Source: Syntrophaceae bacterium UBA4810 (lineage in GTDB: Bacteria; Desulfobacterota; Syntrophia; Syntrophales; Smithellaceae). Taken from it: DNA of 64,000 bases. Position 1 is the stretch's first letter, and each line of letters opens with the position of its first letter. The DNA lies in contig DHGA01000061.1 in the NCBI GenBank assembly GCA_002402545.1, forward strand, positions 4,654 through 68,653. The letters are read 5' to 3'. This document shows, piece after piece, positions 32,847-40,554 of the stretch. Below the pieces are notes generated by a model. That model saw nothing but the letters and a program-made list of their open reading frames with translations. It had not been told where the DNA came from and did no database searches. Made by a program: the position numbers and the translations under genes.

Positions 32847-32902
32847 CGTTTTTCTCTTTTTATTAGCGGCTTGATTTTACGACGTTATCAACTACGGCGC
32901 TA

Positions 32903-32995
32903 TCACATGGTGTCGCCCGATACGAATATTCCCATTGTCACATCAGAAAGGTCTTCATAAACAATCAGTGCGGGTTTTTCATATTCTTGTTTCAT
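32903..32995 (-). CDS. Small precursor-type peptide 7 (30 aa)
   Basis: Minus strand, ATG at 32995 with a perfect aggagg upstream; it begins MKQEYEKPALIVYEDLSDV and has the tail TMGIFVSGDTM. It is the first gene after the minus-strand promoter at 33030-33058 and so heads the four-gene run. Confidence 0.8.
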   Translation of the reverse strand: MKQEYEKPALIVYEDLSDVTMGIFVSGDTM

Positions 32996-33029
32996 GGTTT
33001 TTCCTCCTGTTATGGAATCAGTCATGAAA

Positions 33030-33058
33030 TGTTTACAATAAAGATTCACGTTGGTCAA
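33030..33058 (-). promoter_or_regulatory. Promoter of peptide genes 7-4
   Basis: Minus strand TTGACC (33058-33053), 17-base spacer, TAAACA (33035-33030), 35 bases before the ATG of peptide 7. The -10 box is weak. Confidence 0.45.
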
Positions 33059-33083
33059 CTTTTTTTGTTATCGAATTATCACG

Positions 33084-33112
33084 TTGACACACAAGTGGAA
33101 CTTTCTTATATT
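33084..33112 (+). promoter_or_regulatory. Promoter of the DUF362-B2-radical SAM operon
   Basis: TTGACA (33084-33089), 17-base spacer, TATATT (33107-33112). It is divergent from the peptide promoter 25 bases away. It lies inside the longest frame of the next gene and supports the later start at 33165. Confidence 0.72.
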
Positions 33113-33164
33113 TCAACTCCAAATAAGTTACCTGTTGTCAAAAAAGTCTGCCCGGGAGGATAAG

Positions 33165-34091
33165 TTGCTATTCCGCCGTTTATTGCGCTATTTGAACCGG
33201 CCTGCCGTCTTGCGCCGTATAGTGGTGAGCGGCCAGGCAAAGCCGCGCATCGCAAAAAACCATCCGGCCAAAGACCAGGTTTTTGTCTATCTATACAATA
33301 ACGAAGATGCAGGCCTGAAAGATTTGTGTAGCTCTATTGCGCCAGCTTGGGAAAAAACCGAGCGGATTTTAATAAAGATTAACCTCAATACGGCGGATGC
33401 TTATCCTGCCTCGACCGACCCGGAATTTCTTGTCGCCCTGCTTGACGCGTTTCGCGATAGAGGTTTTAAAAATTTGCTGGTGGGTGATTGTTCTTCCATG
33501 GGCGCGCTACCCACGCGCAAAGTGGCGTATCAGGCAGGTCTTACCAACGTGCTGCGCGGCCGGGCACGGCTTATTTACTTTGATAACGAACCGTGGGTGC
33601 AAGTTAGCCTCAACGGAAAATATCTTTCTTCAGTTGTTGTCCCCAAAGAAGTATTTGAGGCAGACCGAATAATTCATCTGGCAAATATGAAATCACACGC
33701 GCTGGCGAATTTCAGCTTCGGCATGAAATTGGGCGTGGGATACATGCATCCCTTGGAGCGCTGTGACTTGCATGATGAATTCTTACAGGAAAAAATCGCG
33801 GAACTGGCTCTCGCTATTCAGCCGGATCTGACGATAATTGACGGGCGACAGGCGTTTGTTTCCGGCGGGCCGGTTAAAGGCCGGGTGGAGAAGGCAAACG
33901 TTTTGCTTTGGGGAGAAAATCCCCTGGCGGTTGATGTGGAAACATATCGCAGATTGTATGCGTTAAAGAAAAAATTTGCATGTTTGGAAGGATTCACGCA
34001 AGATCCTTTTGCCATGCGCCAGTTGAAACACGCGCGCCAGATTGGTGTCGGAAACAAAGATTGGCAGGAATACAACATTGTGGAAATATAA
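33165..34091 (+). CDS. DUF362-domain protein
   Basis: A 308-residue protein. ILIKINLNTADAYPASTDPEFLVALLDAFRDRGFKNLLVGD (read in parts) is the DUF362 opening. HLANMKSHALANFSFGMKLGVGYM and LTIIDGRQAFVSGGPVKG complete the domain. DUF362 proteins have no assigned reaction; many carry ferredoxin domains, but this one does not. The TTG at 33165 was chosen because gggagg lies 5 bases before it and the promoter at 33084 would lie inside a longer gene. The N-terminus is basic (FRRLLRYLNRPAVLRR). It overlaps the start of the B2 gene and is clearly in the same operon. Confidence 0.82.
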   Translation: MLFRRLLRYLNRPAVLRRIVVSGQAKPRIAKNHPAKDQVFVYLYNNEDAGLKDLCSSIAPAWEKTERILIKINLNTADAYPASTDPEFLVALLDAFRDRGFKNLLVGDCSSMGALPTRKVAYQAGLTNVLRGRARLIYFDNEPWVQVSLNGKYLSSVVVPKEVFEADRIIHLANMKSHALANFSFGMKLGVGYMHPLERCDLHDEFLQEKIAELALAIQPDLTIIDGRQAFVSGGPVKGRVEKANVLLWGENPLAVDVETYRRLYALKKKFACLEGFTQDPFAMRQLKHARQIGVGNKDWQEYNIVEI

Positions 34092-34506
34092 GGGCTATGA
34101 ACTGCCGCAAGATTTACCTCTGATTATCGGAGCGCTTCTGCGGCTGCTTTATTTTGAGTTGATACTTCACCGAAGGCCGCTACCGGATATTTTAGCGGAA
34201 ATTAGCGGGATGCCTTCCGTTTTATCTGCGCCTGCGGCGGAAGTAGCCGTTACCTTGGATAAATTATGGCGCGCCTGCGGCTTCTGGATGGCAAGGGTGC
34301 TTAAAAATCCCCGTCCCTGTCTGCGCCGCTCGCTGGTTTTGTATCGCTGGTGTAAAAAGCATGGCGTGGAGAGCAAAGTGGTTGTTGGCGTGGATAAAGA
34401 CGGGGACATCCTCAAGGGACATGCCTGGCTTTACGTGCACGGGCAGGTGTACAGAGAAGACCCGGAGTTACTGGCCAGAGATTATACCATAATGCTGGAA
34501 GGCTAA
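34078..34506 (+). CDS. Lasso-type B2 transglutaminase-like leader peptidase
   Basis: A 142-residue protein with the B2 signature: PRPCLRRSLVLYRWCKKHGV, then VVVGVDKDG and GHAWLYVHGQVYRED. The cysteine protease triad would be C81, H115 and D128. In lasso peptide pathways B2 works with the RRE protein B1 to cut off the leader after the conserved threonine. The start is placed at the TTG at 34078, with agga 8 bases before it, inside the end of the DUF362 gene. Length and N-terminal LPLIIGALLRLLYFELIL helix match the family. It is the strongest evidence that the seven peptides are cleaved precursors. Confidence 0.88.
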   Translation: MWKYKGYELPQDLPLIIGALLRLLYFELILHRRPLPDILAEISGMPSVLSAPAAEVAVTLDKLWRACGFWMARVLKNPRPCLRRSLVLYRWCKKHGVESKVVVGVDKDGDILKGHAWLYVHGQVYREDPELLARDYTIMLEG

Positions 34507-34528
34507 TCGCAAGGTAAAAGGTTTTTTT

Positions 34529-35941
34529 ATGCGCTTTTTATTTATCACGCACGGCATAGAACCAAACTTGTTTCAGGGCCCGCACTGGCTGCCTTTGGGC
34601 TTTGCCTATATCGGCGCGTTGCTGAAACAGCATAGGCATGCTGTACAAGTTTTTGATCGTTACGCTGCGATAGATCGTTTAGGGCAAGACGCGGAAAAAA
34701 TCGATCAGGCGATGTTGAATGCGATAACAATTTTTGCGCCGGATGTTGTCGGCCTGTCCACTGTTTCACCAATGATTCATGATGCAGTTCATTGCGCCAA
34801 AATAATCCGGGATGTTTTCAATGGGACAATGCTGGCCGGCGGGCACCACGCGACTGCCCTGCCTCGCCTCACTATGGAAAAGATCGCCGAGCTGGACGGC
34901 GTGGGAATTGGGGAAGGAGAAGAATCCCTGCTGGCTTTAGCCCAAGGCAAAAAACCAGATGAAATCAAAGGACTTTATTGGCGAAAGAATTCCGGCAAAG
35001 AAAGTTTCGGCCGTGTGGAGCAACTTGATTTGCTGCCTTTTCCCGATTTTTCATTGTTTGACACGGATTTTTACACACGACGTACTTCGTCCATAATTCG
35101 CGGTTTTCATCTTTCGACACTTTCCATGCTTACATCACGAGGCTGTTCTCAGCGCTGTTCTTTCTGTACCGAATCACTGACCTATGGCGGCGGCGTGCGT
35201 TTCCATAGCATAGATTACATTACGGAACTGGTTAAACGCGCCCTCAAACAGTATCCGCATGTTGAAGGCATCTATTTTCACGACAACGACTTTATGGTTG
35301 ACCCGGCCCGCGTGGAAAATATTTGTCGCCGCTTTATCGAGACGGGACTTGCCAAGCGCTTTGCCTGGGCGATTCAGGCGCGCGCAGACAGGTTAAAGCC
35401 TGCCCTGCTGCGGCTGATGCGCAAGGCGGGATGCATCAAGATGGAAATCGGCGTGGAAGCTGCCTTGCAAAAAAACCTGGATTCGGTGCGAAAAGGCACC
35501 ACGGTAAACGTCAACGAAAAAGCGCTAAGGCTATGCCGTGATGCCGGAATCAGCGTGCACGCGTATATTCTGACAAAAACACAAAACGAGTTACTCGCAG
35601 ATTTGGATTTTACGCTCAATTGGCTCAAGAAAAATCGGCCGGATACATTCAGCTTGCATCCTTTATTGCGTCACCCGGGGTCTGTATTATACAAGGAAAA
35701 AGGAAATAGGTTTTTTGAATCTCACGACTGGACAAGGGAAAACGTTCTTCGCTTTTATAATGAAGATGTTTTTTCTAAGATTAGCCCACAGGAAAGAAAA
35801 AAATGGGCGCTATCACGTTACAATCCTTTTTACAAAAGGCATCACCGCATAATCCGCTACAAGGTGAACCCTCTTCGCAAATGGCCGCAAATGCTGTATG
35901 AGGCGCTGGCGCGCAGGCTGAAAAAATTGTTTGCCAAATAA
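34529..35941 (+). CDS. B12-binding-type radical SAM protein
   Basis: A 470-residue protein. The first ~150 residues form a cobalamin-binding-like Rossmann domain (MRFLFITHGIEP, LGFAYIGALLKQH, PDVVGLSTVSPM, MLAGGHHATALP, GVGIGEGEESLLAL), though the DxHxxG motif is absent, so base-off B12 binding is not proved. The radical SAM motif is RGCSQRCSFCTES (C206, C210, C213). YFHDNDFMVD and KMEIGVEAA continue the barrel. Members catalyse methylations and other difficult C-C or C-S chemistry, including on peptides. Third gene of the DUF362-B2 operon (22 bases after B2), with a likely role in peptide modification. Confidence 0.86.
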   Translation: MRFLFITHGIEPNLFQGPHWLPLGFAYIGALLKQHRHAVQVFDRYAAIDRLGQDAEKIDQAMLNAITIFAPDVVGLSTVSPMIHDAVHCAKIIRDVFNGTMLAGGHHATALPRLTMEKIAELDGVGIGEGEESLLALAQGKKPDEIKGLYWRKNSGKESFGRVEQLDLLPFPDFSLFDTDFYTRRTSSIIRGFHLSTLSMLTSRGCSQRCSFCTESLTYGGGVRFHSIDYITELVKRALKQYPHVEGIYFHDNDFMVDPARVENICRRFIETGLAKRFAWAIQARADRLKPALLRLMRKAGCIKMEIGVEAALQKNLDSVRKGTTVNVNEKALRLCRDAGISVHAYILTKTQNELLADLDFTLNWLKKNRPDTFSLHPLLRHPGSVLYKEKGNRFFESHDWTRENVLRFYNEDVFSKISPQERKKWALSRYNPFYKRHHRIIRYKVNPLRKWPQMLYEALARRLKKLFAK

Positions 35942-35969
35942 TTTTATTTGCGCTCTAACTAGTTTACTT

Positions 35970-36890
35970 ATGGCCGCAAAAAAGAAAAATGACTTTTATC
36001 TTGCCGACTCAATAAACAATCTGATTGCCAGAGAAATACAGTCGGGCGATTTCACGTGCGACCTTCCATCGCACAAAGGAGACGCCGAGTGCCGCAATTT
36101 GTTTCTCAATATCTACGATGAAGCAATGATCCGCCGGAAGTTCGAGGAGATCGGTTTCGCCGCGCACCTGAAAAATAGAGGTTTTACAAAGCTGCAAATA
36201 GAAATTGACCGGGGCATGAATTCAGTTTCGAGCCTGAGATTATATAACGGGCCTATTTCGCCGGATAACCGCCTGTTGGACACGCGTTTCAGCGAAACTA
36301 TTTTTACTCCTTTCAGGGAGTTTTGTGAACTTGCCGGCGATAAAAAAGACCCCTGCAAGTTTCAGATGATTGTAATCGAGTGGCTCGAGGCGCTTGACCC
36401 AAAAGCCCACTTCACTGCTGAAAAACCCCAGCTTCCCGGCCAGAAAAAACCCGGACTGGGGGCGCTTGTCTATATCAAGAAATTTTTGGGTGTCGTGGGA
36501 AAAGATGTTTCCCGCGACGGGTTTCTGAAAATCGCCGACCATATTCACACAGCTCTTATGTATTCAGATATCTTCATGTTCGTAAACCCAGCCCGCCAGG
36601 GATATCTCAGCGCGCTGCGGCGTGATATGGAAAAGTACAGTTTAAACGATATCGCCTGGGGTTTTGTGACTGAAACAATCTGTGACCGCGAAACCGGCGC
36701 GCCGGAAAAATATATTCCTTCCGAGCAGGTTTTGCCGCTTTCCGACAGATTAATGGAGCATTTTACTTCACGCAAATACGCGGACGATGTGCGCGCAGTT
36801 TATGAAAACAAGGGGTTTCGGTTCGACATTGACCGCATGCTTTTGCTGAAAAAAGAATGGCTTGGCAAAAACAGGCCGGAAGACGCTTAA
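35970..36890 (+). CDS. Hypothetical protein at the right edge of the RiPP-like locus
   Basis: About 306 residues, soluble; I do not recognise a family. Visible segments are DFYLADSINNLIAREIQSGD, a charged helix FEEIGFAAHLKNRGFTKLQIEID, and CDRETGAPEKYIPSEQVLPLSDRLMEHF. No known motif or membrane helix is seen. The frame is open from 35931, overlapping the radical SAM gene; the ATG at 35970 was preferred, but no clear Shine-Dalgarno precedes either. It may be the fourth gene of the operon or an unrelated neighbour. Confidence 0.6.
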   Translation: MAAKKKNDFYLADSINNLIAREIQSGDFTCDLPSHKGDAECRNLFLNIYDEAMIRRKFEEIGFAAHLKNRGFTKLQIEIDRGMNSVSSLRLYNGPISPDNRLLDTRFSETIFTPFREFCELAGDKKDPCKFQMIVIEWLEALDPKAHFTAEKPQLPGQKKPGLGALVYIKKFLGVVGKDVSRDGFLKIADHIHTALMYSDIFMFVNPARQGYLSALRRDMEKYSLNDIAWGFVTETICDRETGAPEKYIPSEQVLPLSDRLMEHFTSRKYADDVRAVYENKGFRFDIDRMLLLKKEWLGKNRPEDA

Positions 36891-36949
36891 ACAGCCTGCT
36901 ATTCAGCAAAAAACTTTTGTCGCCTATCACGCCACAAGAACTCAGGTAA

Positions 36950-37609
36950 TCATTTCGACCGCACAGAGAGCAGTATTCCAAAACTTAACAGAAAAAGACC
37001 TGTAAAGTAGACGGGAATGGTAAACAAAGGCGAGGGGTGTCCGTTAAAAACAAACTTGGCCAATGCCAGCAAAGCATCGGAAAGCATGAAAATAAATGCC
37101 CCGATAGCGGCGAGTGGACGAACATCAGCCACGATGGCAAGCATTGTCATAAGGGTAATAACAACAAGGTATAACATAACCGGCACAAGCAGCGAACCCA
37201 GTTTGGGAACAAGCACAAAAGCCATGGCCAGCGAAAAAAGCAACACGGGCATTATCCATATACGGCGGGGACTTTTTGGAACACGCCGCATCCAAAATAA
37301 AATAAGAAAGCCCGCATGACCCAAAAGAAACGCGGCAAGACCGGGAACAAACAGGCGAACCCGATCTATGTCGAGAATCACGTCTCCGGCGCCACAAAAC
37401 AGCGCGCCGGTTAACATCGCGATTTTCTGCGGAAGCGCCAACTGGCCGGTGACAAGTATTGCGACAGCCAGAATCAGCGCCGGAATCACCTTGATAACAA
37501 AGCTGGCCGTAAAGTCGGGTATAAATATTTTGACCAGCATGAAACTTACGGCGGCCGCCACATAGACCACCATGAAGGGTATATAGGAAAATCCTTTTTC
37601 GCTTTTCAT
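36950..37609 (-). CDS. YhhN-family membrane protein (lysoplasmalogenase-like)
   Basis: About 219 residues with seven or eight hydrophobic segments. The YhhN/TMEM86 signatures are GALFCGAGDVILD, FLLGHAGFLILFW and GAFIFMLSDALLALAKFVF. Animal relatives hydrolyse lysoplasmalogens; the role in bacteria is less clear. An upstream extension to 37645 is possible, but the ATG at 37609 sits close to the first helix. It is the only gene on its strand here, next to the penicillin-acylase-family gene's terminator. Confidence 0.82.
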   Translation of the reverse strand: MKSEKGFSYIPFMVVYVAAAVSFMLVKIFIPDFTASFVIKVIPALILAVAILVTGQLALPQKIAMLTGALFCGAGDVILDIDRVRLFVPGLAAFLLGHAGFLILFWMRRVPKSPRRIWIMPVLLFSLAMAFVLVPKLGSLLVPVMLYLVVITLMTMLAIVADVRPLAAIGAFIFMLSDALLALAKFVFNGHPSPLFTIPVYFTGLFLLSFGILLSVRSK

Positions 37610-37645
37610 GCGTTCATTAATAATTGGATATTCAGCGAAATGCAA

Positions 37646-37680
37646 GAAAAAAAAGCCCCGCCTCTGGAAGAGGCGGGGCT
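37646..37680 (-). terminator. Intrinsic terminator of the penicillin-acylase-family gene
   Basis: Perfect 12-base stem AGCCCCGCCTCT / AGAGGCGGGGCT with a 3-base loop (37654-37680). It is followed on the minus strand by a run of eight T (37653-37646), 27 bases after the stop. Confidence 0.9.
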
Positions 37681-37706
37681 CAAAACAACACCATGTTTAC
37701 GACGTA

Positions 37707-40280
37707 TTACGGATTAAGGTACAGTTTATACTTGGCAACCGCCTCTACTTTTTCACGGCTCCACAGCATGGGCTGGTATTCGACTTTAGCCCAGGGTACC
37801 ATTTGATCCTCGTACCACTTGCTCCCCGGGTGGCCGCTGACGCCGGTCGAATTTATTTTCACGCTCTGGTCAAAATCGCCCAAGTCAACAATCATGCGCA
37901 TGGAAGGTATCAGCCCTACACTGAAATTGCCCTTGCTCGCGTACCAGATATTGTTGTTGACCGTTTCCGTGGAGCCGGATGTGGGCACAGGCCCCCTATT
38001 GACCAGCGCTTCAAGCGGTTTGACACGGCTGGCACCCAGCGGATTGCTGACGAACGTGGCGGTATGAAGCTTGCCCCAATTCCATTTATTGCGGTCATTG
38101 CCCTGAGCTAACTTTGCCGCCGCGTAAGCTTCGGCAAAAGATTTTATCAGTGTCTCATCGCGTGTTTCTTTCCTGTCCGGTGTTGTGGGATCATCCCACC
38201 AAGGGTCGTTGGGATTCTTCAAAAGCAGGGTAATTGCCCACAATTCCTTATCAATGCCATCGGCCTTTCCTATGTCTCCTATTTTATTTTGAAAAGTGTT
38301 CTGCATTAATTTCATTATAAAATGATTGAACAACACGGCGTGCGGGCTGTCTTCTCCACAGATAGCATCCCACTTTATAAGCCAGTCGCGGGCATCGGTC
38401 AGTTCCGCGTCTTCAAACTTGAGTTTGGCCAGCGCGGGCATAATCTCCTTAGCCGGTATGCTCAAATTATCGCCTTGAATCGCCTGATAAGTGGCCACGC
38501 TGTGCGGCGCGAGTTGCTTCATTAAATCATATGTGCGCTGCGAACGGTAGCCGTAAACCCACTTGTTATATTTGGAACCGAAGTGAGCATTTACGTTTGG
38601 CCCCAGCTTGCTGTTGAGCATGGCAAAATAACGGGGAGGCGCTATTTCCTGATTCGAGGCCACGATGTATTTACGCGCCGGGTTATAGAGACGTGGCATC
38701 AGATCATAAGGGACATACCCCTTCCATGCGTATTTGTCTGTCCAGCCGGGCACGGGCACCTGGCCGGTGTGGTTTTGAGCACGAACGGGAATTTTCCCCG
38801 GCATCTGCACGCCGATGTTACCCTTCCGGTCGGCATAAACCAGGTTTTGTGAAGGGGTATCCCAATATTTAAGCGCCGCGATGAAGTCATTCCAGTTTCG
38901 GGCTCGGTTAAGCTTTAGGATGGCCAGCGTAATAGTGCTCGGCTCCAAGCCGGTCCAGCGCAGAGCCAGGGGGTCTTTGTTGTTAAATCCTGCCAGCTCG
39001 CCCGTCTTGGGATCAGCTCTGTTTTCATTAATGATTGGACCCAGGTGCGTGATTCTGACCTTGATGTTGATGGAAGGTTTTCCGTCGCCGAATCTGATCG
39101 TTTCTTCACGAATGGTCATATCACGCCATTTCCCGTTCCACTCATATTGCAGCGGGTTGTCCGGATTGACTTTGATTTGATAAAGATCGTTCACATCAGG
39201 ATAGACATTCGAGTTTCCCCAGGCGATGTCGTTATTATGACCCGCGACCACACCGGGAGAAGGGGCAAAGGCAAAGCCGGTTACGTCAAAAGGCCGGCCG
39301 GTGCCGTCGTCCGGGCAATGCAGCGCGACTTCATACCAGATAGAGGGCTGCTGAATGCCCAGGTGAGGATCGTTAGCCAGAAGCGGCTTGCCTTGCTTTG
39401 TCATCGAGCCGGTCGCCACCCAGGAATTAGTGCCAATCCCTTCGGCCTGACCCATGATGTGGGAAAGATCACCGGCGGGCTGTTCATAGCTTTGCGTAAC
39501 CTCGGCAATTATTTTTTCCCGCGGCTCAGGCGACAAAGCTAAAGAGGCGGGATACATTGCCTTAATATCCTCATCGAGTAAAGTGGTGGGTTTAAGCCCG
39601 AGCGGCCAAGCCGGTACCAGCCACTGTTCCGCCATTTTCGCGCCTAGCTTGACATAGAGCTTGGCGCGGATGATTTCCAAGTCGCGTGAAAGGCCCAGAT
39701 CCCAGGCCATCAGCTTGGAGAAAACCAGCGTATCAAGCGGAGACCATGGTTCCACCTTGAACTTGACTCCGGTAAGGCCAAGAATCGAATAGTTGACCGA
39801 AAGCTGCTGAGGGCTGCGGCCTGAAATATAAGCGTTAACGCCAGCAGCGAAAGCATCCAGGGCAGTGCGGTCTTGCGCGCTAAAACTGTTATATTCCTTT
39901 TCGGCTACTTTATACAGACCCAGTGACCTCAGGTAGATGTCGGAATTTACCAGCGCGGCTTTCCTGCCGGTGAGTTCCTCAATCCGCCCACCGCATGTTT
40001 TGCGGAAGAATTCCATCTGCCACCAGCGGTCCTGAGCCTGAACGTAACCCTGGGCGAAGAAAAGGTCCTGCATGTTGTTCGCGTAGATATGTGGCTTGCC
40101 GCCGGAATCGCGTAAAATCTCCACGCGCTCCTTAAGCCCCGCCACCTTCAGTTCACCTTTAACCTGTGGCTGAGGGCGTATTTTGTAGTAAGCACAACCG
40201 CCTAGCATATTCACTAACATCAATGAGAATAAAGTAATTACTGCACCTTTAAAAATCGTGCCAAATTTTTCCCTTTCCAT
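37707..40280 (-). CDS. Penicillin acylase family lipoprotein
   Basis: An 857-residue Ntn hydrolase that cleaves amide bonds of acylated substrates such as beta-lactams or N-acyl-homoserine lactones. The N-terminus is a lipoprotein signal (GAVITLFSLMLVNMLGGC, lipobox LGGC with C29), so the enzyme is anchored outside the cytoplasm. A-chain signatures are PHIYANNMQDLFFAQGYVQAQDRWWQME (in parts). The presumed self-cleavage site is EGIGTNSWVATGS around 280-292, then LLANDPHLGI. Where most relatives have S in G-S-N-N-W, this protein has T284 (G-T-N-S-W). Normal length for the family. Single gene with its own terminator. Confidence 0.9.
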   Translation of the reverse strand: MEREKFGTIFKGAVITLFSLMLVNMLGGCAYYKIRPQPQVKGELKVAGLKERVEILRDSGGKPHIYANNMQDLFFAQGYVQAQDRWWQMEFFRKTCGGRIEELTGRKAALVNSDIYLRSLGLYKVAEKEYNSFSAQDRTALDAFAAGVNAYISGRSPQQLSVNYSILGLTGVKFKVEPWSPLDTLVFSKLMAWDLGLSRDLEIIRAKLYVKLGAKMAEQWLVPAWPLGLKPTTLLDEDIKAMYPASLALSPEPREKIIAEVTQSYEQPAGDLSHIMGQAEGIGTNSWVATGSMTKQGKPLLANDPHLGIQQPSIWYEVALHCPDDGTGRPFDVTGFAFAPSPGVVAGHNNDIAWGNSNVYPDVNDLYQIKVNPDNPLQYEWNGKWRDMTIREETIRFGDGKPSINIKVRITHLGPIINENRADPKTGELAGFNNKDPLALRWTGLEPSTITLAILKLNRARNWNDFIAALKYWDTPSQNLVYADRKGNIGVQMPGKIPVRAQNHTGQVPVPGWTDKYAWKGYVPYDLMPRLYNPARKYIVASNQEIAPPRYFAMLNSKLGPNVNAHFGSKYNKWVYGYRSQRTYDLMKQLAPHSVATYQAIQGDNLSIPAKEIMPALAKLKFEDAELTDARDWLIKWDAICGEDSPHAVLFNHFIMKLMQNTFQNKIGDIGKADGIDKELWAITLLLKNPNDPWWDDPTTPDRKETRDETLIKSFAEAYAAAKLAQGNDRNKWNWGKLHTATFVSNPLGASRVKPLEALVNRGPVPTSGSTETVNNNIWYASKGNFSVGLIPSMRMIVDLGDFDQSVKINSTGVSGHPGSKWYEDQMVPWAKVEYQPMLWSREKVEAVAKYKLYLNP

Positions 40281-40512
40281 ACTTACATCCTTTCCGCGCC
40301 CGGATAAAAAACTACAGACGCATGAAACTTTATCATCTCTTAATTATCAAAAGTCAATACCTAGCTTTTTAAATCATTTGTTATGAAGACTGCGGGTCAT
40401 GATAAAAAAGATGTTGCTTTCAGCGTAAAAAACTTTAATAATCACATCTACAGGGATCTTTCCGCTCAAAGAATTATTCAGACTTGTTGGTATATCACAA
40501 ACTGGTAAAACC

Positions 40513-40540
40513 TTGACGTAAAGACACTTATCAATATACA
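40513..40540 (+). promoter_or_regulatory. Promoter of the XRE-cupin gene
   Basis: TTGACG (40513-40518), 16-base spacer, TATACA (40535-40540), 14 bases before the ATG. Confidence 0.55.
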
Positions 40541-40554
40541 TACGGTGAATCATT

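Noticed and set aside
28881..32995. CRISPR-like or simple tandem repeats, because similar ~60-base blocks recur seven times
   Set aside because: The spacing is irregular, each block has a start codon, Shine-Dalgarno and stop, and similarity follows codons (differences often at third positions). They are paralogous genes.
28881..32995. True lasso peptide precursors
   Set aside because: The tails after the threonine are only 5-11 residues, have no ring-forming D/E at position 7-9, and no lasso cyclase gene is present between the flanking genes.
33051..33164. DUF362 gene starting at 33051
   Set aside because: The best promoter (33084-33112) would lie inside the gene, and the extra residues do not resemble the family. 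The TTG at 33165 has a good Shine-Dalgarno.
34529..35941. Naming this B12-type radical SAM enzyme as a specific methyltransferase or methylthiotransferase
   Set aside because: No TRAM domain, no MTTase signature and no DxHxxG cobalamin motif are visible; only the general class is supported.
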